From: an uncultured Alphaproteobacteria bacterium
GTDB lineage: Bacteria; Pseudomonadota; Alphaproteobacteria; RF32; CAG-239
Direction of reading: 5' to 3'
DNA length: 64,000 bases
NCBI GenBank assembly: GCA_944393665.1
Contig: CALYAX010000008.1
Location: 1 to 64,000 of the forward strand
Positions within the stretch are counted from its first letter, which is position 1. The number at the start of each line of letters is the position of its first letter. Shown here piece by piece: positions 44,006 through 54,214 of the stretch. The notes beneath the pieces were generated by a model, which ran no database searches, was not told where the DNA came from, and saw only the letters and a program-made list of their open reading frames with translations. The position numbers were made by a program, and so were the translations under genes.

Positions 44006-44938
44006 GTGAAAGAGGTCATTGTCATCGGCGGAACAACCGCCTCCGGAAAGTCGGCTTTAGCGCTGGATTTGGCGCAGGCGCTGGACGGAGTGGTGATTAA
44101 TGCCGACTCAATGCAGGTTTATCAGGGGCTGCCAATCCTCTCGGCGGCACCGACAGCGGAAGAAAAGGCAAAAGTGCCTCACCGGCTGTATGAAATTTAT
44201 GCGCCGAGCGTGAACGGCACGGTGGTCGACTGGCTGGAGCGGGCTGTTTCAGAAATCAGGGGGGCCTGGGACAGCGGCAGGTTGCCGGTGGTGACGGGCG
44301 GAACCGGTTTGTATATTGATAACCTGATTAACGGAACCACGCCTATTCCCGAACCAGACCCGGCGCTGCGCCATAAAGTTTTGCAGCTGGCAAAAAGCGA
44401 AGGGGCTGCCGGCCTGTATGCACGTTTGCGGGTGGCTGACGAGGCTGCGGCCAAAATGGTCAGTCCCAAAGATCTGACGCGGCTGCGGCGGGCTTTGGAA
44501 ATTAAACTGCAAACCGGAAAGTCAATTGCCGAATGGTATCAGCTGCCGCTGCTTAAAAAGCTGCCGGAGGCTGATTTTAAAATTATAAAAATAATTCCTG
44601 ATTCGCAAGATTTGGACAAACGCTGTTTTGAACGGTTTGATAAAATGATTGAGGCCGGCGCCGCAGAAGAAGTCCGGCGGCTGGCTGCCCTTAACCTGGA
44701 TCGCAGCCTGCCGGCAATGAAGATGCTCGGGGTTCCGGAACTGCTTGATTATCTTGAAGGACGGAGCAGTTTGGAGGCCGCTGCGGATTTGGCCAAGCTT
44801 CATACCCGGCAATATGCCAAACGCCAAAGGACCTGGTTTAAAAACAAACTGGCGGCCCATGCCGTATTATCTCAGGCATATTGCGGCGATAAACAAATTT
44901 TGGACAAAATTTTAATTGACGCAGGCCTGAAAAAGTGA
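44006..44938 (+). CDS. miaA: tRNA dimethylallyltransferase
   Basis: Adds a dimethylallyl group to A37 of tRNAs that read UNN codons. Start is GTG at 44006, with TAGGGG upstream. The frame before it runs through the ddl gene and is not used. P-loop GGTTASGKSALALDLA, then VINADSMQVYQGLPILSAAP and VTGGTGLYIDNL. C-terminal RTWF motif visible as RQRTWFKN. 310 residues, normal length. Confidence 0.96.
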   Translation: MKEVIVIGGTTASGKSALALDLAQALDGVVINADSMQVYQGLPILSAAPTAEEKAKVPHRLYEIYAPSVNGTVVDWLERAVSEIRGAWDSGRLPVVTGGTGLYIDNLINGTTPIPEPDPALRHKVLQLAKSEGAAGLYARLRVADEAAAKMVSPKDLTRLRRALEIKLQTGKSIAEWYQLPLLKKLPEADFKIIKIIPDSQDLDKRCFERFDKMIEAGAAEEVRRLAALNLDRSLPAMKMLGVPELLDYLEGRSSLEAAADLAKLHTRQYAKRQRTWFKNKLAAHAVLSQAYCGDKQILDKILIDAGLKK

Positions 44939-44971
44939 TATGTTAATGGCAAACATATTTTCGGGAGAATT

Positions 44972-45823
44972 ATGATGACCAGATGGATTGAAAAGTTCGA
45001 ACAGCTTTACGGGCTTGATCCGGAACAAAAACTTGATTACTGGTACGGCGAATTGGCACAGGATCGGAAAAAAAAGCTTGCCGCTGGCGGTTTTAAGCGG
45101 GTTGATGAGCTTCTGGGCCGGCTTTTTGACAAAGGTTACCGTGTTGTCAAAAGCAGCGCCATTACGCCGCGGGGAATTTATGACAAGTATAATCTGACAG
45201 CCCCGGAAAGTGAACCGGGGGCTGACAACCTGTTTTTTGAACAAAAATTTAATGCCCAGGAATTTATGGACCTTTATGATAAGGTTGCAAGATTTGAAAA
45301 TAATTTTCCGATTTATTTTGACGGTACAGCAAAATCTTATCAGAATTATGCCCAGAAAAGCGATATTTATGTTTTGGAAAGAATCCGCGACAACAAAGCT
45401 CTCGGACTGGCCTCTTTTCAGCTGATAGAAGCGGGGACCCCCGAGGCCGAAGAATTTAAGACCGATGGTATTCCGGTCAAAGACAAGCTGGTTTATCATG
45501 ATACGGTCGCTATCTCGTCGGAATTGCAGGGTGCCGGGGTCGGAAGGCTGTTTTGCGAGGCTTTGGATGCTTATAATGTGGCGTGTTTCGGTGCCGATCA
45601 GCAGTATGTTTTGTGTACCGGAAAAATCAATTTTACGGATAATAAGAAACTGGCGCGCGAATTTCACACTTCCCGGGGATACGGCACGGACGGCGCCGGC
45701 TGGGTAAAGCACACCGGAACTGTCGGCAACTGGCTGAACCGCTGGAAGCAGGATAATATCGAGCACCGCGGGCCGCAAATTAAAACCGGGATGATGCTGA
45801 AATCTTACTCAGTCAGCCGTTAA
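44972..45823 (+). CDS. GNAT-type acetyltransferase-like protein
   Basis: Protein of 283 residues. The second half holds a GNAT core: VYHDTVAISSELQGAGVGRL, with the Q-G-A-G-V-G acetyl-CoA loop, then FCEALDAYNVACFG. Residues 1-90 form a separate helical region of unknown role. The substrate is not evident. ATGATG at the start, after CGGGAGA. It lies 33 bases after miaA and is ended by a terminator. Confidence 0.65.
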   Translation: MMTRWIEKFEQLYGLDPEQKLDYWYGELAQDRKKKLAAGGFKRVDELLGRLFDKGYRVVKSSAITPRGIYDKYNLTAPESEPGADNLFFEQKFNAQEFMDLYDKVARFENNFPIYFDGTAKSYQNYAQKSDIYVLERIRDNKALGLASFQLIEAGTPEAEEFKTDGIPVKDKLVYHDTVAISSELQGAGVGRLFCEALDAYNVACFGADQQYVLCTGKINFTDNKKLAREFHTSRGYGTDGAGWVKHTGTVGNWLNRWKQDNIEHRGPQIKTGMMLKSYSVSR

Positions 45824-45840
45824 AATTTTTCTGCTGAATC

Positions 45841-45868
45841 AAAAGGAGCCTTCCGGGCTCCTTTTTTT
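45841..45868 (+). terminator. Rho-independent terminator
   Basis: Stem AAAAGGAGCC / GGGCTCCTTTT, loop TTCC, then TTT. It separates the acetyltransferase gene from mreB. Confidence 0.85.
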
Positions 45869-45885
45869 GTTAAAAAGTTAATTAG

Positions 45886-45914
45886 TTGTTGCGCAATAGC
45901 GGAATAGGTTATAA
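45886..45914 (+). promoter_or_regulatory. Likely promoter of the mre operon
   Basis: TTGTTG, 17-base spacer, TTATAA, about 48 bases before the mreB start. Confidence 0.5.
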
Positions 45915-45946
45915 AAATCAAAATAATAAAGAGTTGTTATCTGTAA

Positions 45947-47002
<1,056 letters not shown>

Positions 47003-47008
47003 GTACAT

Positions 47009-47046
47009 GGAAACCCGCTCTGTGGCCGACTTGTACGGAAATGCGC
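47009..47046. repeat. Decayed fragment of the palindromic repeat
   Basis: CTCTGTGGCCGACTTGTACG resembles the left end seen at 4739 and 53790 (CTGTGGTCAACTAATACAG, GTGGCCGACTAATACAG). No right half is clear. The 173 bases between mreB and mreC hold nothing else I can support. Confidence 0.3.
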
Positions 47047-47175
47047 AAAAAGGGGGGGGAGGTTTGGGACTTTGTCGCTTGTTCTCAGTTTTGAGCACAT
47101 CGTTCCAAGTTCCCGGCACAGCCGGCCCCTTTGCCGCATTTGCTGTAAATTTGTTTGAATCAGATAGGATGAATT

Positions 47176-48036
47176 ATGAAACGGCGGAGAAGTCTGTTTA
47201 TACATCTGAGTCATATCCGGTTACTGGCGCAAAAGTTTGCGCTGGTAATTTTGTTTATATCCGCTTTTGCATTGATGCTGGTTAATAAAACGGACACGGT
47301 GCTGATTGAGAAAACTTCTTCGGCAGCGACGGATATTGTTTCACCGGTTATTGACGTCTTGGTTATTCCGGCCAAAGTCGTGGCACGGTTTTATGATTAT
47401 TTTAAGGACCTTAAGGAAATTCATGCCGACAATCAGCGGCTGAAAGAAGAAAACCGCAAACTGAATAATCTGTTTGACCGGGCACGGGCTCTGGAAATTG
47501 AAAATAAGCTGCTGGCCGATTTGCTCAATTATGTGACACCGCCCGAAGCCTCTTTTGTGACCGCACGGGTCATTGCCGAGGAGGGTGATGCCTTTTCGCA
47601 TTCCATTGTGGCCTATATCGGCGGCAGCAAAGTCCGCAAAGGCCAGGTAGCCCTTTCGGACAAGGGCGTGGTCGGCCGGGTTGACCGCATGGGTAAAATG
47701 TATGCGCGGATTATCCTGATTACCGATATTAACTCTAAAATTCCGGTTATGGTTGAAAAAACGCGGGTACGCGGAATTTTGTCGGGGGACAACACCACCA
47801 CTCCGAAAATGATTTTTATTCCTTTGGACGCGGAAATTGCCATCGGCGACCGGATTGTCACTTCCGGTGTTGCCGGGGTTTTTCCGGCCGGGCTGCCGGT
47901 AGGCAAAGTGGTCAGCCTCGACAAGAATGAAATCCGTATTAAACCGTTTTCCAATCTTGACCAGCTGGAGTATATCAAGCTGGTTGATTATGGTTTGAGC
48001 GGAGCATTGGTTGATGCCGATGAGGGCGCCGAATGA
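47176..48036 (+). CDS. mreC: Rod shape-determining protein MreC
   Basis: Protein of 286 residues. One membrane segment at about 22-41, a coiled coil (LKEIHADNQRLKEENRKLNN) and a periplasmic beta domain with GGSKVRKGQVALSDKGVVGR, typical of MreC. ATG with AGGATGAATT before it. Its end overlaps mreD by four bases. Confidence 0.95.
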   Translation: MKRRRSLFIHLSHIRLLAQKFALVILFISAFALMLVNKTDTVLIEKTSSAATDIVSPVIDVLVIPAKVVARFYDYFKDLKEIHADNQRLKEENRKLNNLFDRARALEIENKLLADLLNYVTPPEASFVTARVIAEEGDAFSHSIVAYIGGSKVRKGQVALSDKGVVGRVDRMGKMYARIILITDINSKIPVMVEKTRVRGILSGDNTTTPKMIFIPLDAEIAIGDRIVTSGVAGVFPAGLPVGKVVSLDKNEIRIKPFSNLDQLEYIKLVDYGLSGALVDADEGAE

Positions 48037-48551
48037 GTGAAGATATTGACGAAAACATTACTTCCCTGTTTCAGCGGATTTTGCCGCTGGCAACGTCAGT
48101 TCTGCTGTTAATGATCTCTTATATTCCGCTGGATTTCAGCCTGTTTAACAATATACGTCCGGCTATCGGGATTATCTGTGTCTACTTTTGGGTTAATCAC
48201 CGGCCGGATTTGTTTAATCTTTGGTCGGTCTATTTTTTGGGCCTTCTTGATGATATAATCAGCGCATCGCCTTTTGGTTCCAATATTTTGGCGTTGCTGG
48301 TACTGTATGTTTTAATTACCAATACCTCCCGTTTTATCAATGCCAAGCCGTTTATCGTGACCTGGTATTGGTTTGCTTTATTGTCGATGGTGACGATGCT
48401 GGCGCGGTGGCTGGTGGTTTCTGTTTATTACAGCCAGTTTTTGCCGCTGACGATTTTGGGGTTCAGCTATCTGGTGACGGCGGCGGCCTATCCGTTGGTG
48501 TCTTTGCTGCTGGCCTATATCCAAAACCGCTGGATTCAGGATGAGGAATAA
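48033..48551 (+). CDS. mreD: Rod shape-determining protein MreD
   Basis: Membrane protein of 172 residues with about five membrane segments. The ATGA overlap with mreC and its position before mrdA identify it, as the family is poorly conserved. The part RPDLFNLWSVYFLGLLDDII is the recognisable MreD motif with the di-Asp. Confidence 0.92.
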   Translation: MSEDIDENITSLFQRILPLATSVLLLMISYIPLDFSLFNNIRPAIGIICVYFWVNHRPDLFNLWSVYFLGLLDDIISASPFGSNILALLVLYVLITNTSRFINAKPFIVTWYWFALLSMVTMLARWLVVSVYYSQFLPLTILGFSYLVTAAAYPLVSLLLAYIQNRWIQDEE

Positions 48552-48556
48552 AAGCC

Positions 48557-50377
48557 ATGAATCGCGATAACGATAAAGGAAAAGTCTTAATCAAACGCTC
48601 GCTGGTGCTGGGCGTGGTTAAGTTTTTGATGTTTATCGTGATTATTGCCCGTTTGTACTATCTGCAGGTTTATCAGGCGGACAAATATAAAACGCTGGCT
48701 GATGAAAACCGGATTTCGACCCGGCTGCTGGTTCCGCCGCGCGGGGTAATTTATGACCGTCATGGCGAGATGCTGGCGACCAACCGGCAGAATTTCCAGG
48801 CGCTGATGGTGGCTGAGCAAACCCCGAATGTGCAGGAAACCCTTGATGCTTTTAAGAAAATAATGCCTTTAAGCGAGGCGGAAGAAGAAAAAATCAAGAA
48901 GGATCTTAAAAAGAACCGCAGTTTTGTTCCGGTGCGGATTAAAGATAACCTGAGCTGGGAAGAAATTGCCAAAATCCAGCTGAATGCGCCGGATTTGCCG
49001 GGAATTATCATTGACGAGGGACTGACCCGTTTTTATCCTTTCGGCGAAAAAATGGCTCATTTCATCGGTTATGTTTCTTCGGTGTCAGACAATGATGTTA
49101 AAGATGATCCGCTGCTGGAAGTTCCGGGATTTAAGATCGGTAAAGCCGGAATTGAAAAGCTGTATGAAAAGCAGCTGCGCGGCAAAGGCGGCAACCTTAA
49201 GCTGGAGGTTAATGCTTACGGCCGGATTATGAAGGAGATTGAAAAGGTAGAAGGCATTCCCGGCGACCGTATTGATTTAAGCATTGATTCCCGGCTGCAG
49301 GCCAAGGCGTATGACAGCTTTGGGGAAGAAAGCGGTGCGGCGATTGTTCTGGATGTGAATACCGGAGAAATTTTGGCATTTGTTTCAACACCGGCTTATG
49401 ATCCTAATGCTTTGTCACAAGGGGTGAGTACCGAAGAATGGAAAGAACTGAGCTCCAACGAAAAAAATCCGCTGGTGAACAAAGCGCTGTCCGGGCAATA
49501 TTCTCCCGGCTCGACTTTTAAGATGGTGGTTGCGCTGGCCGCATTGGAGAGCGGGGCGATTACCGCGCAGTCACGGTCTTTTTGCGCCGGCAAAATGATT
49601 TTGGGCAATCATACTTTTCATTGCTGGAAAAATTTCGGTCACGGCTATATTGACGTAGTTCAGGCGTTGCAGCATTCCTGCGATATTTTCTTTTATGAAA
49701 CAGCACAGAAACTGGGAATAAATAAAATTGCCGAAATGGCGCGGGTGTTCGGGCTGGGGAAGAAAGTCAACATCGGGCTGGAGAATGAAAAAGCCGGTTT
49801 AATTCCGGATACGGAGTGGAAACGGCAGCGTTTCGGTGAAAGCTGGCAGACCGGGGAATCCCTGATTTCGGGTATCGGGCAAGGGTATATTCTGACAACG
49901 CCGGTTCAACTGGCGGTCATGACGGCGCGGATTGCCAACGGCGGCTATGAAGTGGAGCCGACTTTTCGCAAAGTTACCACCGGGGCGCGTCTGAATTTTA
50001 AAAAAATGAATATTGCTCCGGTGAACATGGAGCTGATTAAGCAGGGTATGTATGATGTGGTCAATACACCCGGCGGAACGGCTTTTGGAAACCGGATTGA
50101 TTTTAACGGCCAGAAAATGAGCGGCAAAACCGGGACCACCCAGGTACGGCGAATCAGCATGAAAGAGCGCCAGACCGGGGTTCTGAAGCAGGAAGACCTG
50201 CCGTGGAAGCTGCGTAATCATGCTCTGTTTGTGGGATATGCGCCGCATGATAATCCCCGTTACGCGGTGGCAGTTCTGGTTGAACACGGCCGCGGCGGTT
50301 CTACAGCAGCGCGAATCGGCGGCCAGATTTTACTTGAGGCGTTGAAACTGGACGCCTCGTCACAACCTTTGGAATAA
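48557..50377 (+). CDS. mrdA: Penicillin-binding protein 2 (elongasome transpeptidase)
   Basis: Cross-links side-wall peptidoglycan together with RodA. Protein of 606 residues, with N-terminal membrane segment at about 15-36 and pedestal domain starting ENRISTRLLVPPRGVIYDRH. The transpeptidase domain has the Ser nucleophile in SPGSTFKM, the SxN-type motif in SCDIFFYETAQ and KTGTTQ. Complete and standard. Confidence 0.97.
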   Translation: MNRDNDKGKVLIKRSLVLGVVKFLMFIVIIARLYYLQVYQADKYKTLADENRISTRLLVPPRGVIYDRHGEMLATNRQNFQALMVAEQTPNVQETLDAFKKIMPLSEAEEEKIKKDLKKNRSFVPVRIKDNLSWEEIAKIQLNAPDLPGIIIDEGLTRFYPFGEKMAHFIGYVSSVSDNDVKDDPLLEVPGFKIGKAGIEKLYEKQLRGKGGNLKLEVNAYGRIMKEIEKVEGIPGDRIDLSIDSRLQAKAYDSFGEESGAAIVLDVNTGEILAFVSTPAYDPNALSQGVSTEEWKELSSNEKNPLVNKALSGQYSPGSTFKMVVALAALESGAITAQSRSFCAGKMILGNHTFHCWKNFGHGYIDVVQALQHSCDIFFYETAQKLGINKIAEMARVFGLGKKVNIGLENEKAGLIPDTEWKRQRFGESWQTGESLISGIGQGYILTTPVQLAVMTARIANGGYEVEPTFRKVTTGARLNFKKMNIAPVNMELIKQGMYDVVNTPGGTAFGNRIDFNGQKMSGKTGTTQVRRISMKERQTGVLKQEDLPWKLRNHALFVGYAPHDNPRYAVAVLVEHGRGGSTAARIGGQILLEALKLDASSQPLE

Positions 50378-50383
50378 AAGATT

Positions 50384-51523
50384 ATGTACAAGTCTTATGA
50401 AACCAGTATCAAAAACCAGGCGATGACTTTGCGGGAAAAGATCGCCAGTATCAGTTTTTCCTATGTCATGTTCATTTTAATTCTGGCCGGAATCGGCGTG
50501 ACGATGCTGTATTCGGCGGCAAACGGGAGCTGGAGCCCCTGGGCGCTGAACCAGCTGTTGCGTTTCGGGCTTGGTTTTGCGGTAATGGTTGTTTTTGCGC
50601 TGACCGATATCCGGGTTTTTATGCGGTATGCCTATATTTTTTATTTTATTGCGCTGGTGCTGCTGATTATTGTTGAGGTCAGCGGCCATATCGGGATGGG
50701 AGCTCAACGCTGGATTAATCTTGGTTTTATGAAACTTCAGCCTTCGGAGCTGATGAAAATTGCCCTGGTTCTGGCTTTGGCCCGCTATTTTCATTCTTCA
50801 TCTCTGCAGGCCATTGAGAGTATCCGCGGAATTATCATTCCGACTCTGATGGTTTTTTTCCCCGCGCTTTTGGTTATGACCCAGCCTGATTTGGGAACGG
50901 CGCTGATGCTGGTTTTTACGGCGGGAGCAATGTTTTTTGCGGTAGGGGTTCAGCTGTGGAAGTTCGGAGTTCTGATTTTGGGCGCTATTGTCAGCATGCC
51001 GATTGCCTGGCATTTTTTACATGACTATCAGCAAAACCGGGTGCTGACTTTTCTGAATCCGGAGCGCGATCCGCTGGGCGCCGGCTATCATATTATCCAG
51101 TCAAAAATTGCGCTGGGATCCGGGGGAATGTTTGGCAAGGGTTTCCTGAAAGGGACACAGAGCCATTTGAATTTTTTGCCTGAAAAACACACTGACTTTA
51201 TTTTTACGATGTTATCGGAAGAATTCGGCATGATCGGGGCGGTGTTTGTGGTGATTATTAACTTTTTGATTATCGCCTACAGCTATTCGTTTGCCCTGAA
51301 AAGCACCAGTTATTTCGGCAAGTTGGCAGCCATCGGACTGGCAACCAACTTTTTCTTTTATGTTTTTATCAATATGGCGATGGTTTTGGGACTGATTCCG
51401 GTGGTAGGGATTCCGTTGCCGCTTATTTCCTACGGCGGTACGGTTATTTTGTCGGTTATGGCCGGTTTCGGGATTATTCTTTCGGTGCATATTAACCGTA
51501 ATATTAATATCGGCAAAGACTAA
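50384..51523 (+). CDS. rodA: Peptidoglycan glycosyltransferase RodA
   Basis: SEDS-family polymerase of 379 residues with about ten membrane segments. Motifs are QRWINLGFMKLQPSELMKIA, PDLGTALMLVF, then FLPEKHTDFIFTMLSEEFGM and the last PLPLISYGGTVILS. Follows mrdA by six bases. The palindromic repeat at 51529 begins five bases after its stop and may end the operon. Confidence 0.97.
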   Translation: MYKSYETSIKNQAMTLREKIASISFSYVMFILILAGIGVTMLYSAANGSWSPWALNQLLRFGLGFAVMVVFALTDIRVFMRYAYIFYFIALVLLIIVEVSGHIGMGAQRWINLGFMKLQPSELMKIALVLALARYFHSSSLQAIESIRGIIIPTLMVFFPALLVMTQPDLGTALMLVFTAGAMFFAVGVQLWKFGVLILGAIVSMPIAWHFLHDYQQNRVLTFLNPERDPLGAGYHIIQSKIALGSGGMFGKGFLKGTQSHLNFLPEKHTDFIFTMLSEEFGMIGAVFVVIINFLIIAYSYSFALKSTSYFGKLAAIGLATNFFFYVFINMAMVLGLIPVVGIPLPLISYGGTVILSVMAGFGIILSVHINRNINIGKD

Positions 51524-51528
51524 AATAG

Positions 51529-51652
51529 GGAGCTTGTCCGGCGGTTTTCTAAAGCCATTTTCTGCGGTCTCGCGCTCATGTCATTTACTTGTTTGTAAAT
51601 TCAATCGCGCTCGCCTTGAAAATAACTCTATAAATTCCACCGGACAAGCTCC
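51529..51652. repeat. Palindromic repeat, second subtype (copy B), after rodA
   Basis: Nearly identical to 5030-5154. Terminal inverted repeats GGAGCTTGTCCGGCGG and CCACCGGACAAGCTCC differ at one position, and a TTTT run follows, so the transcript would form a long terminator-like hairpin. Inner pairs are TAGAGCCATTTTC-type with GAAAATAACTCTA and CGCGC with GCGCG. Confidence 0.88.
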
Positions 51653-51946
51653 TTTTAGCTGGTGCCGGGATAGAGCGCACTTCTTTGAGCTGGTATCGGG
51701 ATAACTTATGTGTTTTTTGGTGTTACGAGACTTTTTCCGATGAGGGAAAAATCTTGGTTCCAAAAAATATACAGCGGTTGCGGTTCGGCATTTCCCCGTT
51801 TATCCGTCATGATAAACGAGTTTTCATATTTATAAGGCTCAAAGAAATAAATTCTGACCGGGACAATCAATACCAATTTTATGAAAAAAACGGCGCCGAT
51901 GTAAATAAAAAGTTTTTTATACCATTTTTGGAAATAAAGTGTTTCT

Positions 51947-52177
51947 TTATTGAGAAAAGAAAAAAAAGCTTAAATAAATAGTTGCAATTAATGTATATAT
52001 AAGAAGCATTCCCGTAAAACTGGAAAATATACCACAATAGCCGCCAAAAGCAAAACATCCGGCGGCGCCCAACTGCAAAAATATTCCTTTTTGCGGACGA
52101 TCGGCGATTGCTTCTCCAATGCCCAAAAAAGTAATATTGGCAAAAGCAAGTATAATTTTTATTAAATTATTTTTCAT
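51947..52177 (-). CDS. Possible small membrane protein
   Basis: 76 residues, MKNNLIKIILAFANITFLGI at the start, with hydrophobic segments at about 5-20, 30-50 and 55-74. No ribosome site is visible. The whole stretch from 51653 to 52260 is more AT-rich than its surroundings, and I find no other gene there. It may be a foreign or decayed piece. Confidence 0.35.
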   Translation of the reverse strand: MKNNLIKIILAFANITFLGIGEAIADRPQKGIFLQLGAAGCFAFGGYCGIFSSFTGMLLIYTLIATIYLSFFFFSQ

Positions 52178-52264
52178 AGGGAAAAGGTAACGAAAAAATC
52201 TTTGTTTGTAAATATTTTAAAGGAATTGGAATTAACGTTGGCAAATTTGTTTTCAAAAATCAGA

Positions 52265-52293
52265 TAAAAAAAAAGCCCCGGGAGACCGGGGCT
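52265..52293 (-). terminator. Rho-independent terminator of hydA
   Basis: On the minus strand: stem AGCCCCGG / CCGGGGCT followed by nine T residues. Confidence 0.85.
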
Positions 52294-52297
52294 GATT

Positions 52298-53764
52298 TTA
52301 TTTTTCACCGATTTTGGTTTCAAAGGTGAGCGGTTCGCCGGTAGCGGCATAGCTGTCAACGGCACGGGCAGCCTTTTTGCTCAAAGCGATACAGCCGGGA
52401 CCGGAAACACAGCCTCCTTCGCAACACATGACTTCAAGCATGTTATTCTCGCTTCCTTTGGCGGCGTAGCGTTTTAACAGCTTGATGTTTTCCTTGGTGA
52501 GGCCGTCAATCTTTTCAGGGCGGATTTCAACCTTATCCCCGACAAGACTGGCAACTGCTCCGGCGACTCCGCCGGTGACCGGGAACTGGCGGCCTTCTTT
52601 GTGAGATACCAGGCCAAAAGGCTCTTCGGCACATTCGTCAACGTTAATGCCGGAGGCAACCAGCATGGCACCGAGTTCTTCAAAGGTCAGGACGTAATCG
52701 ACATTGGGGTCGTATTCGGCTTCAGCCCGTTTGGCCAGGCAGGGGCCGACAAAAACGGCAATGCAGGCGGGATCCGACTTTTTAACCAGTTCGGCGGTAT
52801 AGTACATCGGGGTTTTGGTGTCGGAAACGTAAGGCTTGATTTCCGGAATATGAACCTGAGCCGCACGGTAATAAGCCGGGCAGCAGGAAGTCGTCATAAA
52901 TTTGGCCCCTTCTTCCATGCGTTCAATGAATTCCGCAGCTTCTTTCTGGGTGGTGATATCGGCACCGACGGCTACTTCCATGACATCACTGAAACCGAAT
53001 TTTTTCAATGCGCAAACCAGGCTGTTGACTGAACCGGGAAACTGGCCGAGAACTGCCGGAGCCAGCATGGCGACAACTTTCTTATCGGTTTCCTTAATCT
53101 CGCGCATAACATCAATCATCTGCGACCGTTCAACGATAGCGCCAAAAGGACAAGACGCCAGGCATTTGCCGCAGGAGATGCATTTTTCGGTATCAATATG
53201 TTCTTTGCCAAACTCATCTTTGGTGATGGCACCGACAGGGCAGGCCTCTTCACAGGGCACCGGAATTTTAACCACAGAGTGATAAGGGCATACTTCAAAA
53301 CATTTGCCGCAGTTGACACATTTGTCGGGGTCAATGCGGGCACGGCCGTTGACAATGCTGATGGCCTCTTTGGGACAGTTAAGCCGGCAGGGCTGGGCAA
53401 AACAGCCGCGACAAACATCGGTAATCACGTACTGCGATTTGATACAGGCCGAGCAGGCAATATCAATAACCGACAGCTTGTTTTTGGGAGCCTGGCGGCG
53501 GTCCAGAGCCTCATTTCCGTACTCGCGCAGGGTTTTGAGCTCATCAGTTTCTTCTTCGGGGCAATGTCCGAGACCGGCCATGCAGCGGTATTTGAGGACA
53601 GCGCGGTCTTTATAAACACAGCAGCGGCTTGGCTGGGTTTCCTTGGGGCGCAGTTCCAGCGGAATGCGGTCGGCATCGGCAAATTTGTCAGTCAGGTAAC
53701 TTTCTGCGAGTTTGATTAAGATTTTAGTCCGCATTAAGTTGGCATTGTTTTTGGGTATCAACAT
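52298..53764 (-). CDS. Monomeric [FeFe] hydrogenase with ferredoxin domains (group B-like)
   Basis: Hydrogenase of 488 residues. N-terminal Cys motifs (CCVYKDRAVLKYRC, CRGCFAQPCRLNCP) lead to two 4Fe-4S ferredoxin clusters (CVNCGKCFEVCP at about 149-160 and CISCGKCLASCP at about 195-206). The H-cluster motifs are TSCCPAY at 292-298 (L1), GPCLAKR at 340-346 (L2) and EVMCCEGGCVSGPG at 444-457 (L3). These deviate from the classic TSCCPGW and MPCxxK in the way of group B enzymes. Catalyses proton reduction or hydrogen uptake with ferredoxin in a strict anaerobe. GGATAAAAA before the ATG. The maturation genes hydE, hydF and hydG are not in the window. Confidence 0.92.
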   Translation of the reverse strand: MLIPKNNANLMRTKILIKLAESYLTDKFADADRIPLELRPKETQPSRCCVYKDRAVLKYRCMAGLGHCPEEETDELKTLREYGNEALDRRQAPKNKLSVIDIACSACIKSQYVITDVCRGCFAQPCRLNCPKEAISIVNGRARIDPDKCVNCGKCFEVCPYHSVVKIPVPCEEACPVGAITKDEFGKEHIDTEKCISCGKCLASCPFGAIVERSQMIDVMREIKETDKKVVAMLAPAVLGQFPGSVNSLVCALKKFGFSDVMEVAVGADITTQKEAAEFIERMEEGAKFMTTSCCPAYYRAAQVHIPEIKPYVSDTKTPMYYTAELVKKSDPACIAVFVGPCLAKRAEAEYDPNVDYVLTFEELGAMLVASGINVDECAEEPFGLVSHKEGRQFPVTGGVAGAVASLVGDKVEIRPEKIDGLTKENIKLLKRYAAKGSENNMLEVMCCEGGCVSGPGCIALSKKAARAVDSYAATGEPLTFETKIGEK

Positions 53765-53774
53765 TTTTTATCCT

Positions 53775-53904
53775 TTGGCGGTCGCGCATAGTGGCCGACT
53801 AATACAGAATTAGCGGAGTGAAAGCGTCCTCACGTACTCATTTGTACGCTGCGGTCTTTCATCCTAAATTCTTATTATTCGTCTCACTCTTCGCAACCTC
53901 TTTC
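53775..53904. repeat. Palindromic intergenic repeat, copy 9
   Basis: Core GACTAATACAGAATTAGCGG and TAAATTCTTATTATTCGTC. Inner stem TGAAAG / CTTTCA and apex CGTACTCATTTGTACG. Outer arms GGTCGCG / CGCAACC. Separates hydA from the upstream minus-strand group. Confidence 0.85.
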
Positions 53905-53925
53905 CTTATCGTACGTTTAAAATTT

Positions 53926-54198
53926 TTATTTTTCACAACTCTTTTTGATTTCTTCGCGGATGGCGTTGATGACTTTTTCATAAGAAGCTTCTTCAATCAG
54001 CCGGTCGTTTACAAAAACAAACGGTCCGCGGTTATATTTCACTTTGATATCTTTGCACAGGTTCATGCAGCGTTCTTCGATAATTTCAATCGAATCGGCA
54101 ATATCAGCGGGGGCATTAAACTCTAATGACTGAATTTGCGCAGCGCCCATAACAAAACAGGATGTTCCCACACAAATTCTGACTTTGATTTTTTCCAT
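53926..54198 (-). CDS. Thioredoxin-fold [2Fe-2S] ferredoxin-like protein
   Basis: 90 residues. ICVGTSCFVMGAAQI and ERCMNLC give the C-x4-C ... C-x3-C pattern of NuoE/HydC-type ferredoxins. It probably carries electrons for the hydrogenases. Last gene of the group from 57400, 16 bases after the phosphatase gene. Confidence 0.85.
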   Translation of the reverse strand: MEKIKVRICVGTSCFVMGAAQIQSLEFNAPADIADSIEIIEERCMNLCKDIKVKYNRGPFVFVNDRLIEEASYEKVINAIREEIKKSCEK

Positions 54199-54214
54199 CG
54201 TTTGACGTCCTTTT

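Noticed and set aside
51685..51981. Plus-strand frame of 98 codons after rodA
   Set aside because: AT-rich, no domain, no ribosome site, and it overlaps another doubtful frame.
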